DNA of 64,000 nt, from contig ONYL01000004.1 in NCBI GenBank assembly GCA_900322035.1, positions 1 through 64,000 on the forward strand, written 5' to 3'. Below the pieces are notes generated by a model, which had not been told where the DNA came from, ran no database searches, and was given only the letters and a program-made list of their open reading frames with translations. Position numbers and translations under genes: made by a program. Every line of letters starts with the position of its first letter. Position 1 is the first letter of the stretch. This document shows positions 28,449 through 37,544 of the stretch, in pieces. The stretch is from an uncultured Prevotella sp. (lineage in GTDB: Bacteria; Bacteroidota; Bacteroidia; Bacteroidales; Bacteroidaceae).

Positions 28449-29339
28449 ATGAATAAAGTAATTGCCGGCCTCGGAGAGGTCTTATGGGACTGCCTTCCAG
28501 AAGGCAGAAAGTTGGGTGGAGCACCCGCAAATTTCGCCTATCATGCCAGTCAGTTTGGCTTTCCTGCCTATGCCATCAGTGCCATAGGCAACGACGAACT
28601 GGGCGACCAGACCGTGAAGGAACTGGAGAACAAGCAGTTGAAATATATCATGCCCCGCATCGACTTCCCAACGGGCACGGTACAGGTGCAACTCGATGAG
28701 GAAGGTGTGCCCACCTACGACATCAAGCGCGACGTAGCCTGGGACAACATCCCCCTCACGGCAGAGATTGAGGACATAGCCAAACACTGCGGATGCGTTT
28801 GCTTTGGCTCACTGGCCCAGCGCAACACCGTCTCACACAATACCATCCACCACTTCTTGGCCTCCACGCCAATGGACTGCCTGAAGATTTTCGACATCAA
28901 TCTGCGGCAGAATTTCTACACCAAGGAGATTATCCAGGAGTCGCTGAGTGCCTGCGACATCCTCAAGATCAACGATGAGGAACTTGTCACCATCGGCCGT
29001 CTCTTCGGCTATCCGGGACTCGACATCGAAAACAAGTGCTATCTTATTCTGGGCAAATACAACCTGAAGATGCTCGTGCTTACTTGTGGCACCAATGGCA
29101 GCTACGTTTTCGCGCCGGGATTGAAGAGTTTCCAACCGACTCCAAAGGTAGAAGTGGCCGATACAGTGGGGGCAGGCGACAGCTTCACAGGATCTTTCGC
29201 CGCGGCAATCCTCTCTGGAATGCCCCTGCAGGAAGCCCACAAACTTGCCGTTGAGGTCAGTGCCTACGTCTGCACCCAACCCGGAGCCATGCCCAAAATA
29301 CCAGAGCATCTGCTCAACAGAATAAACAGAATAAGATAA
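28449..29339 (+). CDS. fructokinase (PfkB family)
   Basis: A cytoplasmic sugar kinase of 296 residues, phosphorylating fructose with ATP at the entry to glycolysis. The N-terminal substrate site is GEVLWDCLPEGRKLGGAPANFAYH, in which the GGAPAN motif is typical of fructokinases. The C-terminal PfkB signature DTVGAGDSFTGSF holds the catalytic Asp. It starts 37 bases after the transporter stop and is surely cotranscribed. A terminator follows at 29402. Confidence 0.93.
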   Translation: MNKVIAGLGEVLWDCLPEGRKLGGAPANFAYHASQFGFPAYAISAIGNDELGDQTVKELENKQLKYIMPRIDFPTGTVQVQLDEEGVPTYDIKRDVAWDNIPLTAEIEDIAKHCGCVCFGSLAQRNTVSHNTIHHFLASTPMDCLKIFDINLRQNFYTKEIIQESLSACDILKINDEELVTIGRLFGYPGLDIENKCYLILGKYNLKMLVLTCGTNGSYVFAPGLKSFQPTPKVEVADTVGAGDSFTGSFAAAILSGMPLQEAHKLAVEVSAYVCTQPGAMPKIPEHLLNRINRIR

Positions 29340-29401
29340 TATCTACAAAACTTTTTGTCTGACTTAATATGGATCAACTCCCGTGAGGGACAATGATCAT
29401 G

Positions 29402-29437
29402 CCTCAAAGCTCTCTCTCTTGAGCTTTGGGGCTTTTT
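29402..29437 (+). terminator. intrinsic terminator after fructokinase
   Basis: CCTCAAAGCTC (29402-29412) pairs with GAGCTTTGGGG (29421-29431) with one G-T pair, followed by CTTTTT. It separates the transporter-kinase unit from the SusCD-GH32 unit. Confidence 0.8.
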
Positions 29438-29859
29438 CTTTCTTATAAATAAAGGATAACCAACAGCTCTGCACGGGCGGTCAAGCCGTAGGCAGCACCC
29501 TTGGGTGTGGGCTGTTCTTCATTGTGAAGAAGGCTCGGCCTTATGGCCGCTTATCTCATTCTTGTTCTTGTGTCACGTGTACGCCGGATCTTCCCGATGC
29601 AAACCAGTGCCTCCCCTACCCTCGTTTGCCTGTTGGCGCACAACGATGATTCCATGATAACTTTAAAAGCAGCCCTCATCACTGCGCAACATACCATAGC
29701 AGGAATCCCGCCGAAAAATTATCCTCAAAAACCTTTTCGTTGAGCACACATCTTTGTTAGGTGAAAGCGGCAGGGAAAAAGTGGTAATCTCTATTTATGA
29801 CTAATGAGTTGAGGATTGTTACATGAATCAAATCTTATATTTTATGAACTATTAGTAGA
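29438..29859. other. gene-free stretch upstream of susC
   Basis: About 420 bases with no convincing gene. A 66-codon ORF at 29543-29743 has no recognisable features or promoter. The right half is AT-rich and probably carries the regulator-binding site for susC, but I could not see a clear direct or inverted repeat that would mark it. Confidence 0.4.
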
Positions 29860-29889
29860 ATTGACTTATATCAATTTCACTTAATTTTG
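29860..29889 (+). promoter_or_regulatory. promoter of susC
   Basis: ATTG at 29860-29863 (one base off TTTG), 18 bases, TAATTTTG at 29882-29889. The leader to the ATG at 29934 is about 35 bases. Confidence 0.55.
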
Positions 29890-29933
29890 CACTTGGAATC
29901 TTGAAAACAGAATAACCAATTAAATTCATCAGT

Positions 29934-32900
29934 ATGGAACATTTTAAAAAAGCATTGCTCGTAATGGCATTGTCTACAGCCAGCCTCTCGGCTTTGGCGC
30001 AGGATGTCATTGTCAGCGGCACAGTCAAGGACGCCACAGGCGAGCCCATCATCGGTGCGTCGGTGGTACAGAAAGGCACTTCCAACGGTACAGTCACCGA
30101 TTTCGACGGTCACTTCTCATTCAAAGCGCCACAAGGCACTCCACTTGTAATCTCCTATATAGGTTATGACACACAGGAGGCAAAGGCAGGAAGTGATATG
30201 GTGATAGAACTGAAGGAAAACTCCAAGGAGCTCAACGAGGTCGTCGTCACGGGCTACACCACCCAGCGCAAGGCCGACCTGACAGGTTCGGTGGCCGTAG
30301 TGAGCACCAAGGACCTCAAGACCTCACCCGATCCCGACCCCATGCGCGCCCTTCAAGGCAAGGTGCCCGGCATGACCATCACCTCAAATGGCTCGCCCAT
30401 CGGCACTGGAACGGTGCGCATTCGCGGTATCGGCTCGTTCAACTCCTCACAGGACCCGCTTTTCATCGTCGACGGAGTACCCACCAACATGGCGCTCAAC
30501 TCACTCAACATGAACGACATTGAGAGCATGCAGGTGCTCAAGGACGCATCCTCGGCCAGCATCTATGGTTCGCGCGCATCAAACGGTGTGATCATCATCA
30601 CGACGAAGAAAGGCAAGAAGGGCGACAAGGTGGCCGTGGACTTCTCCACCAACCTCACCGCCCAGTTCTATACCAACCAGTCGAAGATGAAGCTGCTGGA
30701 CACCAACGGCTATATTACCGCCATGGCACAGGCTGCCCTCAACGATGGAATCGATCCTGTGGCCTACGCCAGCAACTACGGCATTGACCTCAAGGCTGCC
30801 AACGGCATTCCCATCACCGCCTACGATCCCGCTACAGGTCAGACACTCAGCTTCACGGCTGGAGGGCGCTATAATGGATTCATCAACCAGCGACAGACGA
30901 TGCCATTCTCGAACACGGACTGGGTGGACGCCATCTCCCACACGGGATTCTCCCAGAACTACGACCTCTCCGTATCGCACGCCAACGACAAGCACAGCGC
31001 CATGTTCTCCTTGGGCTACAAGGATGTGGACGGCATTCTGAAATACACCAACTTCAAGAACATCTCCGCACGACTCAACACCTCGTGGAATCTCAACAAG
31101 ATCATCACTGTGGGTGAGAACCTCACAGTCACCTACTCTTCACAGGTAGACTGCGCCCCCATGGAGAACGCCCTCAAGATGCCACCTGTGGTGCCTGTGT
31201 ATGAAATCGACGGAAAGACCTTCGCAGGCCCCGTTGGCTCCATGTCCGACCGTGAGAACCCCGCACGTGAGCAGTATGACAACCGCAAAAACCATCTCGA
31301 CTACTGGCGCATCTTCGGCAACGGTTACGTAGAAATCAAACCCGTCAAGGGCCTCACGCTGAAGTCCAACTTCGGTATCGACTACAAGACGTCGTTCATC
31401 AATGCCATGACCCATACTTATCTGTCGGACGTGGTGAGAAACGATATCGCCAAGACCACGCTCTCGAACAACAACGAAACCAACTGGGTATGGTCCAACA
31501 CGGCCAACTACCTCTTCAACCTGGGCGCAGACCACCACTTCAACGTCCTCGTGGGTAGCGAGCTTTCCAAACAGAGCATCATCGACTTCTCTGCCTACTC
31601 CGAGGGATATGCCTTGGAAGACGTAGACTATATGTGGCCCAACGCAGCCACTGGCACCATGAGCAATAGCGGCGCCAAGTTTGGCTATCGCCTTGCCTCT
31701 TTCTTCGGAAAGATCGACTACAACTGGCAGGACATGCTGTTGGCTTCGTTCACCATCCGCGAGGACGGCTCCTCACGTTTCGGAAAGAACAGCCGCTGGG
31801 GTACCTTCCCCGCCGCCTCTCTCGGTTTCCGCTTCTCTCAGTTGCTCCACTACAACTGGCTTAACGATGCCAAGCTGCGCCTTTCTTGGGGCCAGACGGG
31901 CAACCAGGCCATCGACAACAACGCACAGTTCGGACTCTATGTCGTGGACTATGGACTGGATCGTGTCACCTCCACCGCTTACGACCTCGCTCTGCAAGGA
32001 TCCGGCACCTTCCCCTCCGGCTACCGTGCCACCCAGCTGGCCAACCCCAACCTCAAGTGGGAGTCTGCAACGCAGTACAACATCGGCCTTGACTTCACCC
32101 TGCTCAACAACTCGCTCTACGGCTCTATCGACGCCTATATCAAGAATGTGGATGACATGCTCATCAATCCCGCTTATCTCGGCGCAACCGGCGAGGGCGG
32201 TAACCAATGGCAGAACGGCCCCTCGCTGCGCAACTGGGGTATGGAGTTTGCCTTGGGCTACAGAAAGCAACTGGCTTGCGGGCTTGGACTCGATATCAAT
32301 GGCAACCTGAGCTTCTTCCGCAATCGCGTCACCTACCTGCCCACCACCACTACAGGAGCATACGCCCACACTTCGACGGAAGACTTGGTACAGAGCCGCA
32401 AGCCCTACGGGTCGATCGTAGGATATGTTGTTGACGGATTGTTCCAAACCCAGGAAGAGGTGGACAAATCGGGCCAGCCCAACGCCCGCCTCGGTGGCCT
32501 GAGATATAAGGATCTGACCAATGACGGCAAGATTACCAGCGACGACCAGACCTGGATCTACAATCCCGTGCCTGCCTTCTCCTACGGTCTCAATATCGGA
32601 CTGACGTACAAAGACTTCGACTTGACCATGTTCTGGCAGGGAGTGGCCAATCAGGATGTATACAACAACCAGAAATTCCAGACCGACTTCTGGGCCATCA
32701 CCGACCCAGGATCCAACAAGGGAACACGCCTGCTCGGTGCATGGAACACCAACAACACGGGCTCTTCCATTCCACGCCTGAGCACAATGAACCGCGCCGA
32801 TGAGGGCCGCGCTTCTTCCTACTACGTTGAGAACGGCTCCTATCTCAAGCTGCGCACCCTGCAGATGGGCTATCGCCTGCCGGCATCCTTGCTCAGCAAG

Positions 32901-33050
32901 CTCCACATGACCAGCGCCCGCGTCTACGTCTCCGGACAAAACCTGCTGACCATCAAGAGCAGCTCGCTCACTTGCTCCGACCCTGAGAACCCCAACTGGG
33001 ACTATCCTCTCTCGTCTTCCATCTCCTTCGGCCTGCAAGTGGGATTTTAA
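29934..33050 (+). CDS. susC: SusC-like TonB-dependent fructan transporter
   Basis: The outer membrane channel of a SusCD glycan importer, 1038 residues. The signal peptide ends near ALAQD (residues 19-23). A carboxypeptidase-regulatory-like domain follows at about 25-95 (SGTVKDATGEPIIGASVV). A TonB-box-like segment lies near 100-110 (ELNEVVVTGY), then a plug with the VRIRGIGSFN and PLFIVDGV signatures, and a 22-strand barrel ending in the aromatic GLQVGF. SusD starts 39 bases downstream. Fructan as substrate is inferred from the GH32, fructokinase and regulator around it. Confidence 0.94.
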   Translation: MEHFKKALLVMALSTASLSALAQDVIVSGTVKDATGEPIIGASVVQKGTSNGTVTDFDGHFSFKAPQGTPLVISYIGYDTQEAKAGSDMVIELKENSKELNEVVVTGYTTQRKADLTGSVAVVSTKDLKTSPDPDPMRALQGKVPGMTITSNGSPIGTGTVRIRGIGSFNSSQDPLFIVDGVPTNMALNSLNMNDIESMQVLKDASSASIYGSRASNGVIIITTKKGKKGDKVAVDFSTNLTAQFYTNQSKMKLLDTNGYITAMAQAALNDGIDPVAYASNYGIDLKAANGIPITAYDPATGQTLSFTAGGRYNGFINQRQTMPFSNTDWVDAISHTGFSQNYDLSVSHANDKHSAMFSLGYKDVDGILKYTNFKNISARLNTSWNLNKIITVGENLTVTYSSQVDCAPMENALKMPPVVPVYEIDGKTFAGPVGSMSDRENPAREQYDNRKNHLDYWRIFGNGYVEIKPVKGLTLKSNFGIDYKTSFINAMTHTYLSDVVRNDIAKTTLSNNNETNWVWSNTANYLFNLGADHHFNVLVGSELSKQSIIDFSAYSEGYALEDVDYMWPNAATGTMSNSGAKFGYRLASFFGKIDYNWQDMLLASFTIREDGSSRFGKNSRWGTFPAASLGFRFSQLLHYNWLNDAKLRLSWGQTGNQAIDNNAQFGLYVVDYGLDRVTSTAYDLALQGSGTFPSGYRATQLANPNLKWESATQYNIGLDFTLLNNSLYGSIDAYIKNVDDMLINPAYLGATGEGGNQWQNGPSLRNWGMEFALGYRKQLACGLGLDINGNLSFFRNRVTYLPTTTTGAYAHTSTEDLVQSRKPYGSIVGYVVDGLFQTQEEVDKSGQPNARLGGLRYKDLTNDGKITSDDQTWIYNPVPAFSYGLNIGLTYKDFDLTMFWQGVANQDVYNNQKFQTDFWAITDPGSNKGTRLLGAWNTNNTGSSIPRLSTMNRADEGRASSYYVENGSYLKLRTLQMGYRLPASLLSKLHMTSARVYVSGQNLLTIKSSSLTCSDPENPNWDYPLSSSISFGLQVGF

Positions 33051-33089
33051 ATCATCATGTACATATAACATATTACAAAGAATCGAGTC

Positions 33090-34829
33090 ATGAAAAAGAT
33101 ATATATATTTGCTTTGGCAGCCGCATTGACCATGAGCCTGACTGGCTGCGACGATTTCCTCGACTACACGCCTACCGCTGTGGTGGATGAGGATAAGGCT
33201 TTCTCCGATCCGGAGAAGATGGTCAACAGTGCTTACGCCATGCTTGGCGACTGCTGGTACTCCTACCCCTTCAACCTCTGGCCCTACGGTGACCTTGCGT
33301 CCGACGACTGCCTCAAAGGCGGCTCTGGAACGGGTGACACGGGTTATCACGACATAGAGGTGTGGTCATCGCTGACCTCCACTCGCGGTGAGCTCGACGA
33401 ACTGTGGTACCGTCTGAACTGTGCCGTGTCACGCTGCAATCGCGCCCTGGTCTCACTCGAAGAGAACGGCAGCAATGTGCTCGGCGACCAGACCACCACA
33501 GAGCGGGAAGCAGAAGTCCGCTTCCTGCGTGCCCACTTCTATTTCAAGCTCATCTCCGTGTTCCGCCAGGTGCCATGGATTGATGAGCAGGTCTATAAGG
33601 ACAAGGCCACGGAGAAGACCCCTAACACGCAATACACATACGAGCAGCTCTTTGGAAAAGTCATCGACGACTTTAAGTTTGCCTTCGACCATCTGCCAGA
33701 GAAGCAGAACGAGGGCGGACGCGCCAACAAGATCGCCGCTGCCGCCTATCTTGCAAAATGCTATCTCACACTTGCTTGGGGCGACGGTTATGAGGCCACC
33801 GATGGCGTGAACCACATCAACAAAGAATACATGCAGAAAGTGGTGGACTACACCAATGTGGTCAAGGCGTCGAGCTACGGCTACCTGGAAGACTACGGCG
33901 ACATCTTCCTGCCCGACTACAAAAACAGCAAGGAGAGCATCTTCGCCGTCCAAACCAGCGACTACTCTGAGGACCATACGAAATTCGGACGCGCCAACTG
34001 GTCAAACACGCTCAACGGCTGTTGGGGCATCTGGTCGTGCGGATGGGACTTCCACAAGCCATCGCAAAATCTCGTCAATGCCTTCAAGACCCGCAACGGC
34101 CTGCCTGAGTTTGACGACTACGACAAAACAAACGATTATCCCATCAACGGCAAGCCTGGGACTCAGAAGTGGGACCCGCGGCTCTTCCACACGGTAGGCA
34201 TGCCCACTTTCCCCTACAAGTATGAATCGGAATACACGCTCACCAAAGCCAATTCGCGGACACCCAACACCTATGGCTACTACACTTCGTTGAAGGAAGT
34301 TCCGCAGCGTTCCAAGGGAGAGACCTACAACCGTCCATGGCAGGCCTTTGAGATGAACGACTATGTGTTCCGCTACACCGACGTGATGCTCATGCGCGCC
34401 GAGGCCCTCATCGAGCTCGACCGCCTGCCAGAGGCCCGCACCATCATCAACGATATCCGCCAGCGTGCCAAGAACTCCATCAAGAAGCATATCGAATACG
34501 CTGCAGACCAATGCGAGATAGCACTCTATCCCGAGTCCTACTTCCAAGATAAAGAGACAGCCCGCAAGTGTCTGCGCTGGGAACGCCGACTGGAGATGGG
34601 CATGGAAGGCAGCCGCTTTTTCGACCTGCGCCGCTGGGGCATCGCTTCGAAGACGCTCAACGACTATTTCAAGGCAGAGGCCAAGGATGTCTACGACGGC
34701 CAGCCCTACGCCGAATATTACAAGGATGCCCACTTCACGCCTGGCAAGAACGAGTTCTGGCCCATTCCCTACAACCAGCTCTACTACATCCCCGGTCTGT
34801 ATCAGCAGAATAAAGGATATGACAAGTAA
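33090..34829 (+). CDS. susD: SusD-like surface glycan-binding lipoprotein
   Basis: A cell-surface lipoprotein of 579 residues that caps the SusC channel and captures oligosaccharide. The signal peptide has a lipobox LTGC with the lipidated Cys at about residue 20, followed by acidic residues (DDFLDY) that favour surface export. The helical TPR-like SusD fold shows in FLRAHFYFKLISVFRQVPW and the C-terminal RRLEMGMEGSRFFDLRRWG block, a hallmark of RagB/SusD. No SusE/SusF-type gene follows. Confidence 0.94.
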   Translation: MKKIYIFALAAALTMSLTGCDDFLDYTPTAVVDEDKAFSDPEKMVNSAYAMLGDCWYSYPFNLWPYGDLASDDCLKGGSGTGDTGYHDIEVWSSLTSTRGELDELWYRLNCAVSRCNRALVSLEENGSNVLGDQTTTEREAEVRFLRAHFYFKLISVFRQVPWIDEQVYKDKATEKTPNTQYTYEQLFGKVIDDFKFAFDHLPEKQNEGGRANKIAAAAYLAKCYLTLAWGDGYEATDGVNHINKEYMQKVVDYTNVVKASSYGYLEDYGDIFLPDYKNSKESIFAVQTSDYSEDHTKFGRANWSNTLNGCWGIWSCGWDFHKPSQNLVNAFKTRNGLPEFDDYDKTNDYPINGKPGTQKWDPRLFHTVGMPTFPYKYESEYTLTKANSRTPNTYGYYTSLKEVPQRSKGETYNRPWQAFEMNDYVFRYTDVMLMRAEALIELDRLPEARTIINDIRQRAKNSIKKHIEYAADQCEIALYPESYFQDKETARKCLRWERRLEMGMEGSRFFDLRRWGIASKTLNDYFKAEAKDVYDGQPYAEYYKDAHFTPGKNEFWPIPYNQLYYIPGLYQQNKGYDK

Positions 34830-34855
34830 GCCATCCGCACACTTCTATTTATAAC

Positions 34856-36565
34856 ATGAGAAGATTATCAATCCTCTTGGCTGCCCTGCTCATGAGCATG
34901 GGCAGCCTCCTGGCCCAAAACCAGCAGTGGTTCAAACGCCATATCCTCTCCGACAAGCACGCCATGATGAGTGTGAATACTCAGAAGCGCTACATTCTGT
35001 TGCCTATAGAGGAGAAGGAAAACGAGACCACCATTAAAGTCATCAAGGACGGTCACTCCATGCAATCCATTAAGGTGCGCCTCGCAACAGGCAAGCCCGA
35101 CTATTTCGTGCCTCTTGACATCAGTAAGTTCGGCAAAGACGGAAAGGTACTCTTCGACTTTAGCTTTCAAGGCAACTACCGTACGGTCGGCAACATTGAG
35201 GACTACAGTTGTTGGCAACTGATGAAGGAAAGCGACACCTTCGACACCACCAACCGCGAGGCTTACCGCCCCGTCTATCATCACACACCCATGTGGGGAT
35301 GGATGAACGATCCCAACGGCTTATTTTATAAGGATGGCGTATGGAATCTCTACTTTCAGTACAATCCCTATGGGTCTACGTGGGAGAATATGACCTGGGG
35401 CCACGCCACCAGCCGCGACTTAGTTCATTGGCAATACGAGGGTACACCCATTGAGCCCGATGCCTTGGGAACTATCTTCAGCGGCTCGGCAGTGGTTGAC
35501 AGTGCCAACACGGCAGGATTCGGCAAGAATGCCATTGTAGCCATGTACACATCGGCAGCCGAGAATCAGACACAAAGCCTCGCCTACAGCACCGACGGCG
35601 GCAAGACCTTCACGAAATACAGCGACAATCCTACCCTCACGGCTAAAGAGCCGGACTTCCGCGACCCAAAGATGATTTGGAATGAAGCTACAAACGAATG
35701 GAACCTTGTGATGGCCACAGGACAGAAGATGAACTTCTACTCCTCTAAGGATCTGAAGAACTGGAAATACGAGAGCAGCTTCGGCGAGGGCTATGGATGT
35801 CACAAGGGCGTATGGGAATGTCCCGACCTGATACAAATGGCCAACGGCAAATGGGTGCTCTTCTGCAATATCAACCCCGGCGGACCCTTCGGTGGATCGG
35901 CCACGCAGTATTTCGTAGGCCAGTGGGACGGCCATCAGTTTACCTGTGAGAGCAAGCCCGAGGTGACCAAATGGATGGACTATGGAAAGGATCATTACGC
36001 CACAGTGACCTTCAGCAATGCTCCCGACGGCCGTCATGTGGCCCTGCCCTGGATGAGCAACTGGCAGTATGCTGCCGTCGTCCCCACCAAGCAATACCGT
36101 TCGGGCAACGGCATTCCCCGTGATCTCGGCATCTTCACCGACGGCAATGAGGATTATCTCAGCGTGAAGCCATCACCGGAAATCATGAAAGCCTTCAGCA
36201 AGAAAGCTCAAAGTCTGGGAGATGCCTGCATGGTAGAGGTGAGCGGACTGCGCCGCAACGCCACTATCGAACTCTCCAACGGCAAGGGCGAACGCGTGGT
36301 CATGCGCTATGATGCCGCTGAGAACAGTTTCTCTGTAGACCGCATGAAGAGTGGACAGACCGACTTCAGCGATGTCTTTGCTTCCGTCACGACAGCCCCC
36401 ACCCACGGAAAAGTCAGCCGTGTGCTGATCTTCATCGACAAGAGCAGCGTAGAAGTCTTCGACGGCGACGGCAAGTTTGCCCTCACCAATCTCGTCTTCC
36501 CCACCAAGCCCTACGACCGTCTCACGGTGAAGGGTGGAAAGAGCAAGATTTGGAAACTGCGCTGA
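34856..36565 (+). CDS. GH32 fructan hydrolase (levanase/inulinase type)
   Basis: A secreted beta-fructosidase of 569 residues that hydrolyses fructan or sucrose-type linkages with retention. The signal peptide (cut near LLAQN, residue 21) lacks a lipobox. Residues about 23-130 form a beta-sandwich resembling DUF4980, found before GH32 in Bacteroidetes. The five-bladed GH32 propeller carries the nucleophile D152 in WMNDPNG (149-155), RDP (269-271) and the acid/base E321 in ECPDL (321-325). A C-terminal beta-sandwich (about 430-569) ends the protein. Exo or endo action and levan or inulin preference cannot be read from sequence. It is the third gene of the susC-susD unit. Confidence 0.93.
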   Translation: MRRLSILLAALLMSMGSLLAQNQQWFKRHILSDKHAMMSVNTQKRYILLPIEEKENETTIKVIKDGHSMQSIKVRLATGKPDYFVPLDISKFGKDGKVLFDFSFQGNYRTVGNIEDYSCWQLMKESDTFDTTNREAYRPVYHHTPMWGWMNDPNGLFYKDGVWNLYFQYNPYGSTWENMTWGHATSRDLVHWQYEGTPIEPDALGTIFSGSAVVDSANTAGFGKNAIVAMYTSAAENQTQSLAYSTDGGKTFTKYSDNPTLTAKEPDFRDPKMIWNEATNEWNLVMATGQKMNFYSSKDLKNWKYESSFGEGYGCHKGVWECPDLIQMANGKWVLFCNINPGGPFGGSATQYFVGQWDGHQFTCESKPEVTKWMDYGKDHYATVTFSNAPDGRHVALPWMSNWQYAAVVPTKQYRSGNGIPRDLGIFTDGNEDYLSVKPSPEIMKAFSKKAQSLGDACMVEVSGLRRNATIELSNGKGERVVMRYDAAENSFSVDRMKSGQTDFSDVFASVTTAPTHGKVSRVLIFIDKSSVEVFDGDGKFALTNLVFPTKPYDRLTVKGGKSKIWKLR

Positions 36566-36625
36566 CCATATCGTCAGTAAGCCGTAGTTACTGTCACAAG
36601 TATTCACACTGGACATCATAAGGGA

Positions 36626-36675
36626 AAGTCAGAGCAAGGAGATGTATGTGCACTTGCTTTGGCTTTTCTTTTTCA
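36626..36675 (+). terminator. intrinsic terminator of the susC-susD-GH32 operon
   Basis: AAGTCAGAGCAAG (36626-36638) pairs with CTTGCTTTGGCTT (36653-36665), 13 pairs with two G-T wobbles, then a T-rich tract TTCTTTTTC. Confidence 0.75.
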
Positions 36676-36741
36676 TTATGATTCCATATAACTTTCTTAC
36701 CCCTCAATTACTGCCAGTTGATGGCGGTCGCCAAAAAGAAT

Positions 36742-36822
36742 CCCGCTGGCACCCATATGCCGCCCAGCTGGCACCCATATGCCCCCCCGCCGGATCACAT
36801 ATGCCGCCCAGCATGAGTAGCC
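36742..36822 (-). repeat. 22-bp-period GC-rich tandem repeat, locus 2
   Basis: Three CATATG hexamers start at 36754, 36776 and 36798, exactly 22 bases apart. On the minus strand the unit reads GGCATATGGGTGCCAGCTGG, matching the locus 1 consensus GGCATATG-NNN-GCC-NGC in opposite orientation. It lies in the 36566-37028 gap between the fructan operon terminator and the tRNA gene, with no spacer and no gene. Confidence 0.8.
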
Positions 36823-37028
36823 ACAAAAAAGAAAAGCTACAGCCCACGCTTGATGGTGAGAGGACAAAGGGCTCAATTGTCCTAATTTGTCCAAGGTCCA
36901 TGAAGCCGCGGCAGCTCAACAAGTGATGCGATGGTGAGCGAAAATCAGCACTGAAGAATAAAAGAATGACGGAAAATTTTGCATACTCCCTTTTTTTTAT
37001 TACTTTTGCATCTGCAACACCAATCAAC

Positions 37029-37102
37029 GGACCCCTAGCTTAGCTGAATAGAGCGTCAGATTCCGGTTCTGAAGGTCGTGGGTTTGAATCCCACGGGGTT
37101 CA
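37029..37102 (+). tRNA. tRNA-Arg (anticodon CCG)
   Basis: A full cloverleaf: acceptor GGACCCC (37029-37035) with GGGGTTC (37095-37101) including one G-T pair, D arm GCTT/GAGC, anticodon stem TCAGA/TCTGA with loop TTCCGGT (anticodon CCG, reads CGG), and T arm GTGGG/CCCAC with loop TTTGAAT. The discriminator is A at 37102. CCA is not encoded. An intrinsic terminator follows at 37109. Confidence 0.95.
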
Positions 37103-37108
37103 CGGTCA

Positions 37109-37151
37109 ACAGCCATCGTCTCCAATATTAGGAAAATGATGGCTGTTTTTT
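37109..37151 (+). terminator. intrinsic terminator of tRNA-Arg
   Basis: A perfect 9-bp stem ACAGCCATC (37109-37117) with GATGGCTGT (37138-37146), then a six-T run. Confidence 0.85.
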
Positions 37152-37223
37152 GTATTCGATTTTCTGCCTTCCGATGAGTGGGATCATCCTATAGAGAATC
37201 ATCGAGCACATCTTTCCAAAACC

Positions 37224-37406
37224 AAAAAGGTATCCCGTCCTCACGACGAGATACCCTCACTACTGTTACTATTACCACTATTACAAACTATATATTCACT
37301 TCTCAAAAATACATTTCGAAGAAAATGTACCTTTTAGGGGATTTGTTGTTTCTTTTTGCTCATCTTGCTTTTTGAAACGTCCCTATTTTTTTCGATTGCA
37401 AATATA
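37224..37406 (-). ncRNA. candidate small minus-strand transcript with two terminator-like hairpins
   Basis: The gap 37152-37544 has no gene of normal size. On the minus strand there is a -7 box TATATTTG (37406-37399), then a 9-codon ORF beginning ATGAGCAAAAAG and ending in TAA. A 7-bp hairpin TACATTT/AAATGTA (37310-37329) follows with a T run, then a GT/AAT-rich stretch. The last element is a hairpin GGTATC..GATACC with an inner CGTC/GACG stem (37229-37255), followed by TTTTT. No minus-strand gene follows, so it looks like a short orphan RNA of roughly 170 bases, or a displaced attenuator. Existence is inferred from sequence signals only. Confidence 0.35.
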
Positions 37407-37544
37407 GCAAGAATAATTTGAATTCTGAAAATATTTTCAGCAAAAAAGGCTTAAAAAATTATAATATAACACTTCCAGTCCATTTTATCTGTTTTTTGTT
37501 GCTAAACTTTCGTTTGAAACCATGAATTCGATAGAATGTATTGG

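Noticed and set aside
29543..29743. 66-codon plus-strand ORF between fructokinase and susC
   Set aside because: No promoter, no recognisable domain and an unremarkable composition; it lies in a region expected to hold regulatory DNA.
31773..33350. Long minus-strand ORF of 525 codons inside susC
   Set aside because: It is antisense to a clear SusC gene with strong family motifs; long antisense frames arise from the codon bias here. The same applies to antisense frames in lptD (22628-23947), the outer membrane receptor (6442-7509) and the beta-propeller gene (13920-15131).
37178..37375. Thr/Ile-rich plus-strand peptide resembling a thr-operon leader (TLTTVTITTITN)
   Set aside because: The ORF is too long for a leader, no thr/ilv gene follows on the plus strand, and the hairpins read better as minus-strand terminators.
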